In this document: positions 22,416 through 31,042 of the stretch, piece after piece
Layout: each line of letters starts with the position of its first letter
Position numbering within the stretch: position 1 is the stretch's first letter
NCBI GenBank assembly: GCA_031367325.1
Contig: JANLPQ010000050.1
Coordinates: forward strand, 1 to 31,903
Direction: 5' to 3'
Origin: JAAFIP01 sp031367325
GTDB taxonomy: Bacteria; Pseudomonadota; Gammaproteobacteria; Burkholderiales; Burkholderiaceae_C
DNA length: 31,903 bases
Program-made: the position numbers and the translations under genes
Notes under the pieces: generated by a model
The model's input: the letters and a program-made list of their open reading frames with translations, nothing else
Told to the model about the DNA's origin: nothing
Databases searched by the model: none

Positions 22416-22802
22416 TTAAGCTGTCGGTGCCTCAGCGCTGGTATCTGGGCGATCAACTAGCTCTACGAAGGCCATAGGTGCGTTGTCACCCACGCGGAAA
22501 CCCATCTTCAAAATGCGGGTATAGCCACCTGGACGCGTCTTGTAACGCGGGCCGAGTTCGGCAAACAGCTTGACGACCATATCGCGGTCACGCAAGCGGT
22601 TAAAGGCCAAGCGCTTGTTAGCTAGCGTGGGCTCTTTAGCCAGGGTGATCATGGGTTCTACAACGCGGCGCAACTCTTTAGCCTTAGGCAAAGTAGTTTT
22701 GATGGCCTCGTGCTGAATCAGCGAGTTCATCATGTTGCGCAGCATAGCGAGGCGGTGCTCGCTGGTGCGGTTGAGTTTACGAAGTCCTTGTCCGTGACGC
22801 AT
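22416..22802 (-). CDS. rplQ: 50S ribosomal protein L17
   Basis: A 23S rRNA-binding protein of the large subunit. The 128-aa sequence begins with the invariant MRHGQGLRKLNRTSEHR and includes LRNMMNSLIQHEAIKTTLPK and the C-terminal YTRILKMGFRVGDNAPMA. The tail LVDRPDTSAEAPTA is variable. AAAGGA precedes the ATG. It is the last gene of the alpha operon, 186 bp after rpoA. Confidence 0.99.
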   Translation of the reverse strand: MRHGQGLRKLNRTSEHRLAMLRNMMNSLIQHEAIKTTLPKAKELRRVVEPMITLAKEPTLANKRLAFNRLRDRDMVVKLFAELGPRYKTRPGGYTRILKMGFRVGDNAPMAFVELVDRPDTSAEAPTA

Positions 22803-22988
22803 GGTGCTTTCCTTTCAATGTAATCGAGATGGCCGTGTCAGGTACCACCTACGCACTTGCCCCTATAAATGCGATGGGGCGCTTAAAAATATTACCGTTA
22901 GCTGCTTGTCCACAATGATGCTTGCATCACTGTTTATCCGCACTAAGCTGGTCGGTTTAGTGTTTGTCCACGCAGTGATGTTTTACCA

Positions 22989-23978
22989 TCAATGCTTATC
23001 TAACCCGGCTGGTGGCCAAGCTTCTAAACGCATACCCAAAGTCAAGCCGCGTGATGCCAGCACTTCTTTGATTTCGTTGAGCGACTTACGACCCAAATTA
23101 GGCGTCTTCAGTAGCTCGTTTTCGGTGCGCTGAATCAAATCACCAATGTAGTAAATGTTTTCTGCTTTGAGACAGTTGGCAGAGCGAACGGTTAGTTCAA
23201 GCTCATCCACTGGACGCAACAAAATCGGGTCAAACTGCTGGCTAGCGCGCTGTGCTGGTGCGTCAAACGCGGCCAACTCACTGCCTTCCAACTGGGCAAA
23301 CACGGCTAATTGCTCTACCAAGATCTTGGCCGATGCGCGCACGGCGTCTTCTGCAGTCACTGCACCGTTAGTTTCGATTTCCATGACTAATTTGTCTAAG
23401 TCGGTGCGCTGCTCAACGCGTGCGCTTTCTACCGTGTAGCTTACGCGCTTCACGGGGGAGAACGAAGCGTCCAGCACAATACGGCCAATCGACTTGGTAG
23501 GCTCATCGCCATAACGGCGCATGCTGCCAGGCACATAGCCACGGCCTTTTTCAACCTTGATTTGCATGTCCAATTTGCCGCCTTGCGACAAATGGGCAAT
23601 CACATGGTCTGGATTGATGATCTCTACGTCATGCGGCGTTTGAATGTCGCCTGCCGTGATTTTGCCTTCACCGTCTTTGCGCAAAGACAAAGTGACTTCG
23701 TCGCGGTTATGCAGCTTGAACACTACGCCTTTGAGGTTCAACAAAATGTTTACAACATCTTCTTGTACACCGTCAATTGACGAGAACTCGTGCAACACGC
23801 CAGCGATGGTCACTTCAGTGGCAGCGTAGCCCACCATAGACGACAGCAGAACGCGGCGCAAGCCGTTACCTAGTGTGTGACCGTAGCCACGCTCAAAAGG
23901 CTCTAATGTTACTTTGGCACGGTTGTGGCCCAGCTGTTCAACATGGATAGTTTTAGGTTTTAGCAGATTGGTTTGCAT
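22989..23978 (-). CDS. rpoA: RNA polymerase alpha subunit
   Basis: 329 aa, full length. The N-terminal domain, which dimerises and assembles the core enzyme, has FERGYGHTLGNGLRRVLLSS and the assembly loop. A linker lies around residues 232-248. The C-terminal domain, which contacts UP elements and activators, has LRPVDELELTVRSANCLKAE and TPNLGRKSLNEIKEVLASRG. A good AAAGGAAG site precedes the ATG. The 120-bp gap from rpsD holds two strong stem-loops. Confidence 0.99.
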   Translation of the reverse strand: MQTNLLKPKTIHVEQLGHNRAKVTLEPFERGYGHTLGNGLRRVLLSSMVGYAATEVTIAGVLHEFSSIDGVQEDVVNILLNLKGVVFKLHNRDEVTLSLRKDGEGKITAGDIQTPHDVEIINPDHVIAHLSQGGKLDMQIKVEKGRGYVPGSMRRYGDEPTKSIGRIVLDASFSPVKRVSYTVESARVEQRTDLDKLVMEIETNGAVTAEDAVRASAKILVEQLAVFAQLEGSELAAFDAPAQRASQQFDPILLRPVDELELTVRSANCLKAENIYYIGDLIQRTENELLKTPNLGRKSLNEIKEVLASRGLTLGMRLEAWPPAGLDKH

Positions 23979-24030
23979 GCAGTCTTCCTTTGGGTTGCCC
24001 CCAGTTCGTTACACCGGTAAGGCTGGAAAA

Positions 24031-24088
24031 CCCTGCCGCAGATGCATCTGCGCGCAGGGAACTTATCACAGCCAACGTCTTGGCTGTG
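24031..24088 (-). promoter_or_regulatory. Two stem-loops in the rpsD-rpoA gap
   Basis: CACAGCCAA / TTGGCTGTG (24067-24088) forms a 9-bp stem with a 4-base loop. CCCTGC-CGCAGATG / CATCTGCGCGCAGGG (24031-24059) forms a near-perfect 14-bp stem with one bulge. Both lie in the transcript between the S4 gene and rpoA, and could control rpoA stoichiometry, mRNA processing or partial termination. Confidence 0.5.
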
Positions 24089-24098
24089 TTGATTAAAA

Positions 24099-24722
24099 TT
24101 AACGTGAATACAATTCAACGATCAAAGATTCGTTGACGTCAGAGGCGAATTCATCGCGGTCCGGTACTTTCTTAAAGGTACCTTCAGCTTTGTCTTTGTT
24201 GGTCTCAATCCAAGCAGGAAAACCTACTTGTGCAGCCAACTCCAAAGCTTCTGCAATACGCACTTGCTTTTTAGATTTATCGCGCACCGACACTACATCT
24301 CCGACCTTGATCAAAAACGATGGAATATTGACGGACTGACCGTTGACCAACATGGCTTTGTGCGATACTAACTGACGCGCTTCAGCGCGAGTCGAGGCAA
24401 AGCCCATGCGGTACACCACGTTGTCCATGCGGCTTTCCAAAAGAAACAGCAGGTTAGCACCGGTGTTACCTTTGCGGCGATCAGCTTCTTCAAAATAGCG
24501 ACGGAACTGACGCTCCATCACGCCGTACATACGCTTGACTTTTTGCTTTTCGCGCAATTGCAAGCCGAAGTCAGACATACGCTGACCTGAGGTACGGCCG
24601 TGCTGGCCTGGCTTGGAGTCAAATTTTGCTTTGTCTGCGATCGAGCGACGTGCGCTTTTCAAGAACAGATCAGTGCCTTCACGGCGAGAGAGTTTAGCCT
24701 TAGGGCCTAAGAGACGTGCCAC
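24099..24722 (-). CDS. rpsD: 30S ribosomal protein S4
   Basis: A primary 16S rRNA-binding assembly protein; in E. coli it also represses translation of the alpha operon. 207 aa with GTG start behind AAAGGAAA. The sequence has MARLLGPKAKLSRREGTDLF, the central LRQLV-type S4 fold (MDNVVYRMGFASTRAEARQL, VSHKAMLVNGQSVNIPSFLI) and the C-terminal DESL-like end, here NESLIVELYSR. It lacks the zinc-binding Cys cluster. A 221-bp gap separates it from rpsK. Confidence 0.99.
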   Translation of the reverse strand: MARLLGPKAKLSRREGTDLFLKSARRSIADKAKFDSKPGQHGRTSGQRMSDFGLQLREKQKVKRMYGVMERQFRRYFEEADRRKGNTGANLLFLLESRMDNVVYRMGFASTRAEARQLVSHKAMLVNGQSVNIPSFLIKVGDVVSVRDKSKKQVRIAEALELAAQVGFPAWIETNKDKAEGTFKKVPDRDEFASDVNESLIVELYSR

Positions 24723-24881
24723 TTTAATTTCCTTTGTTCACGTTGGTTTCGAACTGCCACAGGACTGGCTGTGGGAGCCATTGCTTAGGTGATTACATCT
24801 GTCACTGACATTTGCAAATCACTACAAGCGCTGGCGGTGGGCTTCATGCGAAGATTGCTGTAAGGCAACCTTCTATTATAA

Positions 24882-24914
24882 CCAAAGCCGCTGGCTCTCG
24901 CTCAGCGGCTTTGG
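24882..24914 (-). promoter_or_regulatory. 12-bp stem-loop in the rpsK-rpsD gap
   Basis: CCAAAGCCGCTG / CAGCGGCTTTGG form a perfect 12-bp stem with a 9-base loop, 29 bases after the rpsK stop. TTATAATAG follows on the minus strand: this is not a U-tract but resembles a -10 box without a good -35. It may be an attenuator, processing site or S4-related element. Confidence 0.5.
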
Positions 24915-24943
24915 CAAATCTAAGCCTTGGGCTTAGAAATCCT

Positions 24944-25348
24944 TTAGATACGGCGACGCTTTTGCGGACGGCAGCCGTTGTGGGGGACAGGCGTCACGTC
25001 ACGAATTGACGTGATACGGATGCCTAATGCACCTAGCGCGCGAACCGAAGACTCACGGCCTGGGCCGGGACCTTTGATTTCGACGTCGAGGTTTTTAATA
25101 CCTTGTTCCATCGCTGCACGGCCAGCCATCTCAGAGGCAACTTGGGCTGCAAAAGGAGTCGATTTACGCGAACCCTTGAAACCTTGGCCGCCCGAGGAAG
25201 CCCAGGACAATGCATTGCCTTGGCGATCGGTGATCGTGATGATGGTGTTGTTAAACGATGCGTGAACGTGCGCTACGCCGTCAGCAATATTCTTGCGGAC
25301 TTTTTTGCGAACACGGGTCGATGTGGAGCTTGCTTGTGCTTTTGCCAT
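24944..25348 (-). CDS. rpsK: 30S ribosomal protein S11
   Basis: 134 aa; a platform protein contacting mRNA near the Shine-Dalgarno helix. Hallmarks are GVAHVHASFNNTIITITDRQ, GFKGSRKSTPFAAQVAS and the C-terminal VTPVPHNGCRPQKRRRI. The ribosome-binding site is AGAGAGAA. It follows rpsM by 20 bp. Confidence 0.99.
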   Translation of the reverse strand: MAKAQASSTSTRVRKKVRKNIADGVAHVHASFNNTIITITDRQGNALSWASSGGQGFKGSRKSTPFAAQVASEMAGRAAMEQGIKNLDVEIKGPGPGRESSVRALGALGIRITSIRDVTPVPHNGCRPQKRRRI

Positions 25349-25368
25349 ACTGTTTCTCTCTTACTGGC

Positions 25369-25734
25369 TTATTTCTTCAGCGCCGCTGCACCTTTGCGCG
25401 GACCTTTACGGGTGCGTGCATTGGTACGGGTGCGTTGGCCGCGCATAGGCAGGCCGCGACGATGGCGAAAACCACGGTAGCAACCGATGTCCATCAAACG
25501 CTTGATGTTCATGGTTGTCTCGCGGCGTAGGTCACCCTCGATTGTGATCGTGGCGATAGCGTCACGAATTTTTTCCAGATCACCATCTGTCAGGTCTTTG
25601 ACCTTCTTGGAATAGGCAATATTGCATGCTTCGCAAATTTTGCGTGCACGCGTGCGTCCAATACCAAAGATGGCGGTCAAACCGATTTCAGCGTGCTGAT
25701 GCGGCGGGATGTTAATACCAGCGATACGTGCCAT
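25369..25734 (-). CDS. rpsM: 30S ribosomal protein S13
   Basis: 121 aa; a head protein that forms intersubunit bridges and touches the P-site tRNA. MARIAGINIPPHQHAEIGLT, GIGRTRARKICEACNI and the C-terminal RGLPMRGQRTRTNARTRKGP are all present. GAGGAA precedes the ATG. It follows rpmJ by 22 bp. Confidence 0.99.
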   Translation of the reverse strand: MARIAGINIPPHQHAEIGLTAIFGIGRTRARKICEACNIAYSKKVKDLTDGDLEKIRDAIATITIEGDLRRETTMNIKRLMDIGCYRGFRHRRGLPMRGQRTRTNARTRKGPRKGAAALKK

Positions 25735-25756
25735 AGCGTTCCTCTAAATCTTTCTA

Positions 25757-25870
25757 TTAACCTTGACGTTGCTTATGGCGCGGATCTGTACAGATCACGC
25801 GAACAACACCCTTGCGGCGAATAACTTTGCAATTACGGCAAATTTTCTTAACTGAAGCTGAGACTTTCAT
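25757..25870 (-). CDS. rpmJ: 50S ribosomal protein L36
   Basis: A 37-residue protein, [20 protein letters not shown] and onward, ending RHKQRQG. Cys11, Cys14, Cys27 and His32 give the zinc-binding (C+) form. AGGAG lies 8 bases before the ATG (25870). It sits between secY and rpsM, where infA would also be expected in Burkholderia-like operons but is missing. Confidence 0.98.
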
Positions 25871-25965
25871 GTCTTTTCTCCTATAACTCTGTATTTGTTA
25901 ATTTACTTTAATAGGTAAAAATCATCACTTTGCATCACCAAGCAAAAAGCTTGAATTTGCGTTAT

Positions 25966-27273
25966 TTAAGCTTTGAAATTCGCCTTCTTTAATAAGGATT
26001 CGTACTGCTGACTCATCATGTAGTTCTGCACCTGAGACATAAAGTCCATAGTGACAACCACAATAATTAACAGCGATGTGCCACCGAAATAAAACGGTAC
26101 GTTGTATTTCAGAATTAAAAATTCTGGCAACAAGCATACAAAAGTAATGTAGATCGCACCAACCAGTGTTAAACGAACCAAAATCTTATCTATGTAGCGA
26201 GCAGTCTGGTCACCGGGTCGAATACCAGGAATGAACGCGCCACTCTTTTTCAGATTGTCTGCAGTCTCGCGGCTGTTAAATACCAATGCCGTGTAGAAGA
26301 AACAGAAGAATATGATCGCTGCTGCGTAAAACATGACGTAAATAGGCTGACCAGGCGTCATCACGCTTGCGATGTCTTTAAGCCAACGCATTGACTCACC
26401 GGTGCTGAACCAGCTCACCACCGTAGCTGGCAGCAGAATAATGGACGATGCAAAAATAGGAGGAATCACACCAGCCATGTTCAGCTTAAGTGGCAAATGT
26501 GAAGACTGTCCACCGTACACTTTATTGCCTACTTGTCGGCGTGCGTAATTAACCAGTATTTTGCGCTGACCGCGCTCTACAAACACTACAAAATAGGTTA
26601 CCGCAACCACTAAGAACACGATCAAAATAGCCACCAGAATGCTCATGGCTCCAGTACGCACTAGCTCTAGTAAGCCACCGATGGCACCGGGCAAACCTGC
26701 CGCAATACCGCCAAAAATCAAAATCGATATTCCGTTGCCCAAACCGCGCTCGGTAATTTGTTCACCCAGCCACATTAAGAACATTGTTCCCGCCGTCAAA
26801 CTTACCACAGCAGACATACGAAAGCCAAAACCCGGTGACAGCACCAAACCGGCCGAACCTTCCAAAGCCAATGCAATTCCCAAAGATTGGAAAACTGCCA
26901 GCCCCAGCGTGCCGTAACGCGTGTATTGCGTAATTTTACGACGGCCGGATTCGCCTTCTTTTTTCATCTGCTCAAACGTGGGAACCACGTAGGTAAGCAG
27001 TTGCATGATGATCGAGGCCGAAATGTAGGGCATGATGCCCAATGCAAATACCGTAAAACGCGATAGAGCGCCGCCAGAGAACATGTTGAACAAGCTCAGG
27101 ATGCCCCCTTGCTGGCCTTTGAACAACTCTTGAAGTTGTCCAGGATCTATGCCGGGCACAGGAATGTGCGCGCCAATGCGGTACACCACCAGCGCGAGCA
27201 ACAAAAAGACAAGCCGACGACGCAGGTCGCCAAACTTACCAGTTTTTGCTATTTGAGCGGTATTGGTTGCCAC
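25966..27273 (-). CDS. secY: Preprotein translocase subunit SecY
   Basis: The channel subunit of the Sec translocon, 435 aa with ten membrane helices. The family signatures are IPVPGIDPGQLQELFKG-type first loop, ISASIIMQLL, YTRYGTLGLAVFQSLGIA, ISILIFGGIAAGLP and the C-terminal DFMSQVQNYMMSQQYESLL. The start is GTG (27273) with AGGAA upstream. A tail of KKANFKA follows the last helix. It sits 37 bp after rplO, its normal place. Confidence 0.99.
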   Translation of the reverse strand: MATNTAQIAKTGKFGDLRRRLVFLLLALVVYRIGAHIPVPGIDPGQLQELFKGQQGGILSLFNMFSGGALSRFTVFALGIMPYISASIIMQLLTYVVPTFEQMKKEGESGRRKITQYTRYGTLGLAVFQSLGIALALEGSAGLVLSPGFGFRMSAVVSLTAGTMFLMWLGEQITERGLGNGISILIFGGIAAGLPGAIGGLLELVRTGAMSILVAILIVFLVVAVTYFVVFVERGQRKILVNYARRQVGNKVYGGQSSHLPLKLNMAGVIPPIFASSIILLPATVVSWFSTGESMRWLKDIASVMTPGQPIYVMFYAAAIIFFCFFYTALVFNSRETADNLKKSGAFIPGIRPGDQTARYIDKILVRLTLVGAIYITFVCLLPEFLILKYNVPFYFGGTSLLIIVVVTMDFMSQVQNYMMSQQYESLLKKANFKA

Positions 27274-27310
27274 TGCGCAGTGTTCCTATGGGATTCTCTG
27301 AGGTTAAAAA

Positions 27311-27745
27311 TTAAACTGCGACAGAGCCGCCAGCTGCTTCAATCGCTTTTTTAGCAGCAGCCGTGGCACCGATACCCGTCAACTTAACAGCCTTAGTCAA
27401 GGTACCCGTGTTGATCACTTTGACCACTTTAGCGATTTGATTGACCAAACCAGCTTGCTTCAAAGCCAATACATCAACTTCAGATGCGCCCAAAACTTCC
27501 AAGTTTGTCAGTGTGATTTCTGCGTTGTATTTCAGCAGATGTGATTTAAAACCGCGCTTGGGCAGACGGCGCTGCAAAGGCATTTGACCGCCTTCGAAGC
27601 CTACTTTGTGGTAGCCACCTGAGCGAGATTTTTGACCTTTGTGGCCACGTCCAGCAGTTTTACCTAGGCCAGAACCTATGCCGCGACCTACACGGCGACG
27701 CGCTTTTTTCGAGCCATCAGCAGGGGAAATAGTATTGAGTTCCAT
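27311..27745 (-). CDS. rplO: 50S ribosomal protein L15
   Basis: 144 aa; a late-assembly large-subunit protein. MELNTISPADGSKKARRRVG and the Gly-rich RGIGSGLGKTAGRGHKGQKS are typical, followed by GGQMPLQRRLPKRGF. The C-terminal Ala/Lys-rich region is normal. Its ATG overlaps the rpmD stop by one base (TAATG). Confidence 0.99.
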   Translation of the reverse strand: MELNTISPADGSKKARRRVGRGIGSGLGKTAGRGHKGQKSRSGGYHKVGFEGGQMPLQRRLPKRGFKSHLLKYNAEITLTNLEVLGASEVDVLALKQAGLVNQIAKVVKVINTGTLTKAVKLTGIGATAAAKKAIEAAGGSVAV

Positions 27746-27942
27746 TAGAGCACCTTCACCAAGTAGCTGATCTTGTTGATCATGCCGCGCACCTCTGGGC
27801 TGTCTTGCAGCTCAGACACCGAATTTACTTTGCGCAAACCCAAACCACGCACGGTGGCACGGTGTGACTCTTTGCAGCCGATAGGGCTGCGAACCAGTTG
27901 AATTTTCACTGGATTGGTTTTAGCTGTTATTTGAGCAGTCAT
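27745..27942 (-). CDS. rpmD: 50S ribosomal protein L30
   Basis: 65 aa; KIQLVRSPIGCKESHRATVR and LGLRKVNSVSELQDSPEVRG are characteristic. AGGAG lies 7 bases before the ATG. It is tightly packed between rpsE (14 bp gap) and rplO (one-base overlap). Confidence 0.99.
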   Translation of the reverse strand: MTAQITAKTNPVKIQLVRSPIGCKESHRATVRGLGLRKVNSVSELQDSPEVRGMINKISYLVKVL

Positions 27943-27956
27943 TGCCGTGCTCCTGA

Positions 27957-28475
27957 TTAAGCGAAGATGTCTTCAACGCTCTTACCGCGCTTCGCAGCGA
28001 CTTCAGAGGGTGTTGTAGATTTCTTCAGGGCGTCTAATGTGGCACGCACCATGTTGTAAGGGTTGGTTGAACCATGGCTTTTGGCGACGATGTCGGTGAT
28101 ACCCATGACTTCAAAAACGGCGCGCATTGGGCCACCTGCAATGATGCCGGTACCCTTAGGGGCGGGTGACATCATGACGTTAGCAGCGCCGTGCGAACCA
28201 TACACGCGGTGGTGAATGGTGCCGTTCTTCAAGTTTGCCTTGACCATGCCGCGGCGCGCTTGCTCCATAGCTTTAGTTACAGCCACTGGCACTTCTTTTG
28301 ATTTGCCCTTGCCCATACCAACGCGACCATCACCGTCACCTACTACGGTCAACGCAGCGAAGCCGAGAATACGACCACCCTTGACCACTTTGGTAACGCG
28401 GTTGACCGCGATCATCTTTTCGCGCAAACCGTCTTCTGGGCCGGTTGCTGGAGTATTTGCTTGTAATTTAGCCAT
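27957..28475 (-). CDS. rpsE: 30S ribosomal protein S5
   Basis: 172 aa; a body protein involved in translational accuracy. The double-stranded RNA-binding fold (LREKMIAVNRVTKVVKGGRI, LGFAALTVVGDGDGRVGMG) and the second domain (GTIHHRVYGSHGAANVMMSP, PAPKGTGIIAGGPMRAVFE) are intact. The Shine-Dalgarno site is weak, suggesting coupling to rplR. Confidence 0.99.
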   Translation of the reverse strand: MAKLQANTPATGPEDGLREKMIAVNRVTKVVKGGRILGFAALTVVGDGDGRVGMGKGKSKEVPVAVTKAMEQARRGMVKANLKNGTIHHRVYGSHGAANVMMSPAPKGTGIIAGGPMRAVFEVMGITDIVAKSHGSTNPYNMVRATLDALKKSTTPSEVAAKRGKSVEDIFA

Positions 28476-28492
28476 GTAAATTCTCGCTTTGG

Positions 28493-28858
28493 TTAGAACT
28501 GCAAGCCAGCTTCACGCGCGGCTTCGGCCAAGGCCTTGACGCGACCGTGGTAGGCCATACCTGCGCGATCAAACGCAACTTTTTCAACGCCGGCGGCTTT
28601 GGCTTTTTCGGCAATACGCTTGCCAATCAAGCTGGCGGCAGCGACATTAGCGCCTTTGCCAGAACCACCGATAGATTTCATTACTTCAGCTTCAGCTGTC
28701 GATGCGGAAGCCAGCACTTTGGCGCCGTCTCCAGAGATAACTTGCGCGTAGATGTGCGTGTTGGAACGGTTTACGCTCAAACGTGCAACGCCTTGGTTGG
28801 CAATGCGAATACGGGTTTGGCGTGCACGGCGCAGGCGCTGCTCTTTTTTGGTCAACAT
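28493..28858 (-). CDS. rplR: 50S ribosomal protein L18
   Basis: 121 aa; binds 5S rRNA together with L5. MLTKKEQRLRRARQTRIRIA, LSVNRSNTHIYAQVISGDG and the C-terminal VAFDRAGMAYHGRVKALAEA are standard. AAGGAG precedes the ATG; 11 bp follow the rplF stop. Confidence 0.99.
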   Translation of the reverse strand: MLTKKEQRLRRARQTRIRIANQGVARLSVNRSNTHIYAQVISGDGAKVLASASTAEAEVMKSIGGSGKGANVAAASLIGKRIAEKAKAAGVEKVAFDRAGMAYHGRVKALAEAAREAGLQF

Positions 28859-28869
28859 AACGCAGCTCC

Positions 28870-29403
28870 TTACTTCTTCTTGGTTTCTTTGATCGTGATC
28901 TTCTCATCCGAATAACGGATGCCCTTGCCTTTGTAAGGCTCCGGGGGACGAACAGCACGAATCTCGGCGGAAATCTGGCCCACACGTTGGCGGTCAGCAC
29001 CTTTGACAATAATTTCAGTAGGTGTCGGTGTTTCTACTTTGATGCCGGCGGGCATATCAAAGTTGACAGGGTGCGAATAACCTACAGTTAAATTGAGCTT
29101 GTTACCGGAGGCTTGGGCTTTGTAACCCACACCTACTAGCGACATTTTTTTCTCAAAGCCCTTGGTCACACCAACCACCATGTTGTTAACCAACTGGCGC
29201 AAAGTGCCGCTCATGGCGTTGGCTTCACGCGAATCGTTGGCAGGTGCAAAAGTGAGCTTACCAGCATCATTTTTGATCAGTACCAATGGATTAGCTTGAA
29301 CAGACAGCGACCCACCAGTGCCTTTGACACTGATATGGTCTGATTTGATAGACACGTCGACGCCAGCAGGGACGGTAACGGGCATTTTTCCTACACGGGA
29401 CAT
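28870..29403 (-). CDS. rplF: 50S ribosomal protein L6
   Basis: 177 aa with the two repeated L6 domains. MSRVGKMPVTVPAGVDVSIK opens the protein; the C-terminal PPEPYKGKGIRYSDEKI motif contacts the sarcin-ricin region. AAGGAG lies 8 bases before the ATG. Confidence 0.99.
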   Translation of the reverse strand: MSRVGKMPVTVPAGVDVSIKSDHISVKGTGGSLSVQANPLVLIKNDAGKLTFAPANDSREANAMSGTLRQLVNNMVVGVTKGFEKKMSLVGVGYKAQASGNKLNLTVGYSHPVNFDMPAGIKVETPTPTEIIVKGADRQRVGQISAEIRAVRPPEPYKGKGIRYSDEKITIKETKKK

Positions 29404-29438
29404 TTCAATTTCTCCTTGGGTTGTGCTACGTTAGCCGC

Positions 29439-29834
29439 TTACGCCACGTAACACAACACTTCGCCGCCCACGCCAGTGGCGCGTGCTTTGCGATCGGTCA
29501 TGACACCTTGTGGGGTAGTCACAATTGCCACGCCCAAGCCGTTCATGACTTGAGGAATAGCGCCGCTGCCTTTGTAAACACGCAAACCTGGGCGACTGAC
29601 GCGCTCAATGCGCTCAATCACTGGACGGCCAGCGTAGTACTTCAATGCAATAACGAGTTCGGATTTACCAGCGTCTTGAACGACTTTGAAACCGTCCACG
29701 TAGCCTTCATCTTTTAAAACCTGTGCAATCGCCACTTTCACTTTGGAAGCGGGGACAGACACAGACACTTTAGCGACCATTTGCGCGTTACGAATACGCG
29801 TTAACAAGTCGGCGATAGGATCACTCATGCTCAT
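29439..29834 (-). CDS. rpsH: 30S ribosomal protein S8
   Basis: 131 aa; binds the central domain of 16S rRNA and, in E. coli, represses the spc operon by binding rplE mRNA. MSDPIADLLTRIRNAQM and the C-terminal GVAIVTTPQGVMTDRKARA-GVGGEVLCYV are intact. The first of two near ATGs (29834 rather than 29828) has the better spacing to AAGGA. Confidence 0.99.
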   Translation of the reverse strand: MSMSDPIADLLTRIRNAQMVAKVSVSVPASKVKVAIAQVLKDEGYVDGFKVVQDAGKSELVIALKYYAGRPVIERIERVSRPGLRVYKGSGAIPQVMNGLGVAIVTTPQGVMTDRKARATGVGGEVLCYVA

Positions 29835-29852
29835 TTGATTTTTCCTTCGCTC

Positions 29853-30158
29853 TTACCAGCTGGCCTTGGTCATGCCCGGGATTTCGCCCGCGAATGCCAT
29901 CTCACGCACTTTCATGCGACCGAGACCAAATTGACGGTAGGTACCACGTGCACGGCCCGTGATCGCACAGCGATTGCGCTGGCGAGTGGGGTTAGCGTTA
30001 CGAGGCTGTTTTTGCAATTCAAGACGGGCGGCCATGCGCTCGTCGTCTGATTTCTTGGCGTCGTTGATGACAGCCTTGAGAGCAGCGAATTTGGGTGCGT
30101 ACTTAGCGACGAGTTTGTCGCGCTTGAGTTCGCGTTGGATGAGTGCCATTTTAGCCAC
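29853..30158 (-). CDS. rpsN: 30S ribosomal protein S14 (zinc-independent form)
   Basis: 101 aa, the long form lacking the CxxC zinc knuckles. LQKQPRNANPTRQRNRCAIT and GRARGTYRQFGLGRMKVREM are the signature. The start is GTG (30158) behind GAGGTGACTC; the later ATG (30149) would cut conserved residues. It overlaps no neighbour and lies 8 bp after rplE. Confidence 0.98.
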   Translation of the reverse strand: MAKMALIQRELKRDKLVAKYAPKFAALKAVINDAKKSDDERMAARLELQKQPRNANPTRQRNRCAITGRARGTYRQFGLGRMKVREMAFAGEIPGMTKASW

Positions 30159-30166
30159 GAGTCACC

Positions 30167-30706
30167 TCAGTTCTTGAACGGGAAGCGGAAGCCGGTGAGA
30201 AGCGCCTTGCACTCTTCGTCGGTTTTAGCGGTGGTGGTGATGCTGATATTCAGGCCGCGCAAAGCATCCACTTTGTCGTACTCAATTTCAGGAAAGATGA
30301 TCTGCTCTTTCACACCGATGTTGTAGTTACCACGGCCATCGAATGCACGGCCAGAAATACCACGGAAATCTCGTACACGCGGCAAAGCCACGGTCACGAA
30401 GCGATCCAAAAATTCATACATGTGCTCACCGCGCAGGGTGACCATGCAACCGATGGGCAAGCCTTCGCGGATTTTGAAACCGGCGATAGGCTTTTTCGCC
30501 TTGGTTACCACTGGCTTTTGGCCGGCAATTTTGGTCATGTCGCTGACAGCGTTGTCCATGACTTTTTTGTCTGCAACCGCTTCGCTCACACCCATGTTCA
30601 AGGTGATTTTGGTCAAACGCGGCACCTGCATGACAGAGGTGTAGCCGAACTGCTTCATCAGCTCGGGGGCGATTTTGTCGTTGTAAATTTGCTTGAGGCG
30701 TGCCAT
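30167..30706 (-). CDS. rplE: 50S ribosomal protein L5
   Basis: 179 aa; a 5S rRNA-binding protein contacting P-site tRNA. PRLTKITLNMGVSEAVADKK and KPIAGFKIREGLPIGCMVTL are present, with the C-terminal IVFPEIEYDKVD-like segment (IIFPEIEYDKVDALRGLNIS). Only two bases separate it from rplX. In E. coli S8 binds this mRNA region; that control has not been tested here. Confidence 0.99.
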   Translation of the reverse strand: MARLKQIYNDKIAPELMKQFGYTSVMQVPRLTKITLNMGVSEAVADKKVMDNAVSDMTKIAGQKPVVTKAKKPIAGFKIREGLPIGCMVTLRGEHMYEFLDRFVTVALPRVRDFRGISGRAFDGRGNYNIGVKEQIIFPEIEYDKVDALRGLNISITTTAKTDEECKALLTGFRFPFKN

Positions 30707-30708
30707 TT

Positions 30709-31029
30709 TTATGCTGCCTTGATTTCTTCGCCGCTGGACTTGTAAACGCGAACGCGCTTGCCATCGGCTAACAATTTAATACCCACGCGGTCCGCCTTGC
30801 CCGTAGCGCCATTGAAAATGGCGATATTGGACTGATGGATGGGCATGGTCTTTTCCACGATGCCGCCGGTGGTGTTTTTCAACGGATTAGGCTTGGCGTG
30901 TTTTTTCACCAAGTTAATGCCGTCAACCACCACATGGCTGTCATCTTTGCGCAGCGACACGGTGCCGCGCTTGCCTTTGTCACGACCGGCGATCACGATC
31001 ACCTGGTCGCCTGAGCGAATTTTATTCAT
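30709..31029 (-). CDS. rplX: 50S ribosomal protein L24
   Basis: 106 aa; an early assembly initiator with a KOW motif (IRSGDQVIVIAGRDKGKRGT). VDGINLVKKHAKPNPLKNTT and the C-terminal RVYKSSGEEIKAA fit. GGAAG precedes the ATG; a 13-bp gap follows rplN. Confidence 0.99.
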   Translation of the reverse strand: MNKIRSGDQVIVIAGRDKGKRGTVSLRKDDSHVVVDGINLVKKHAKPNPLKNTTGGIVEKTMPIHQSNIAIFNGATGKADRVGIKLLADGKRVRVYKSSGEEIKAA

Positions 31030-31042
31030 GGCTGTGACTTCC

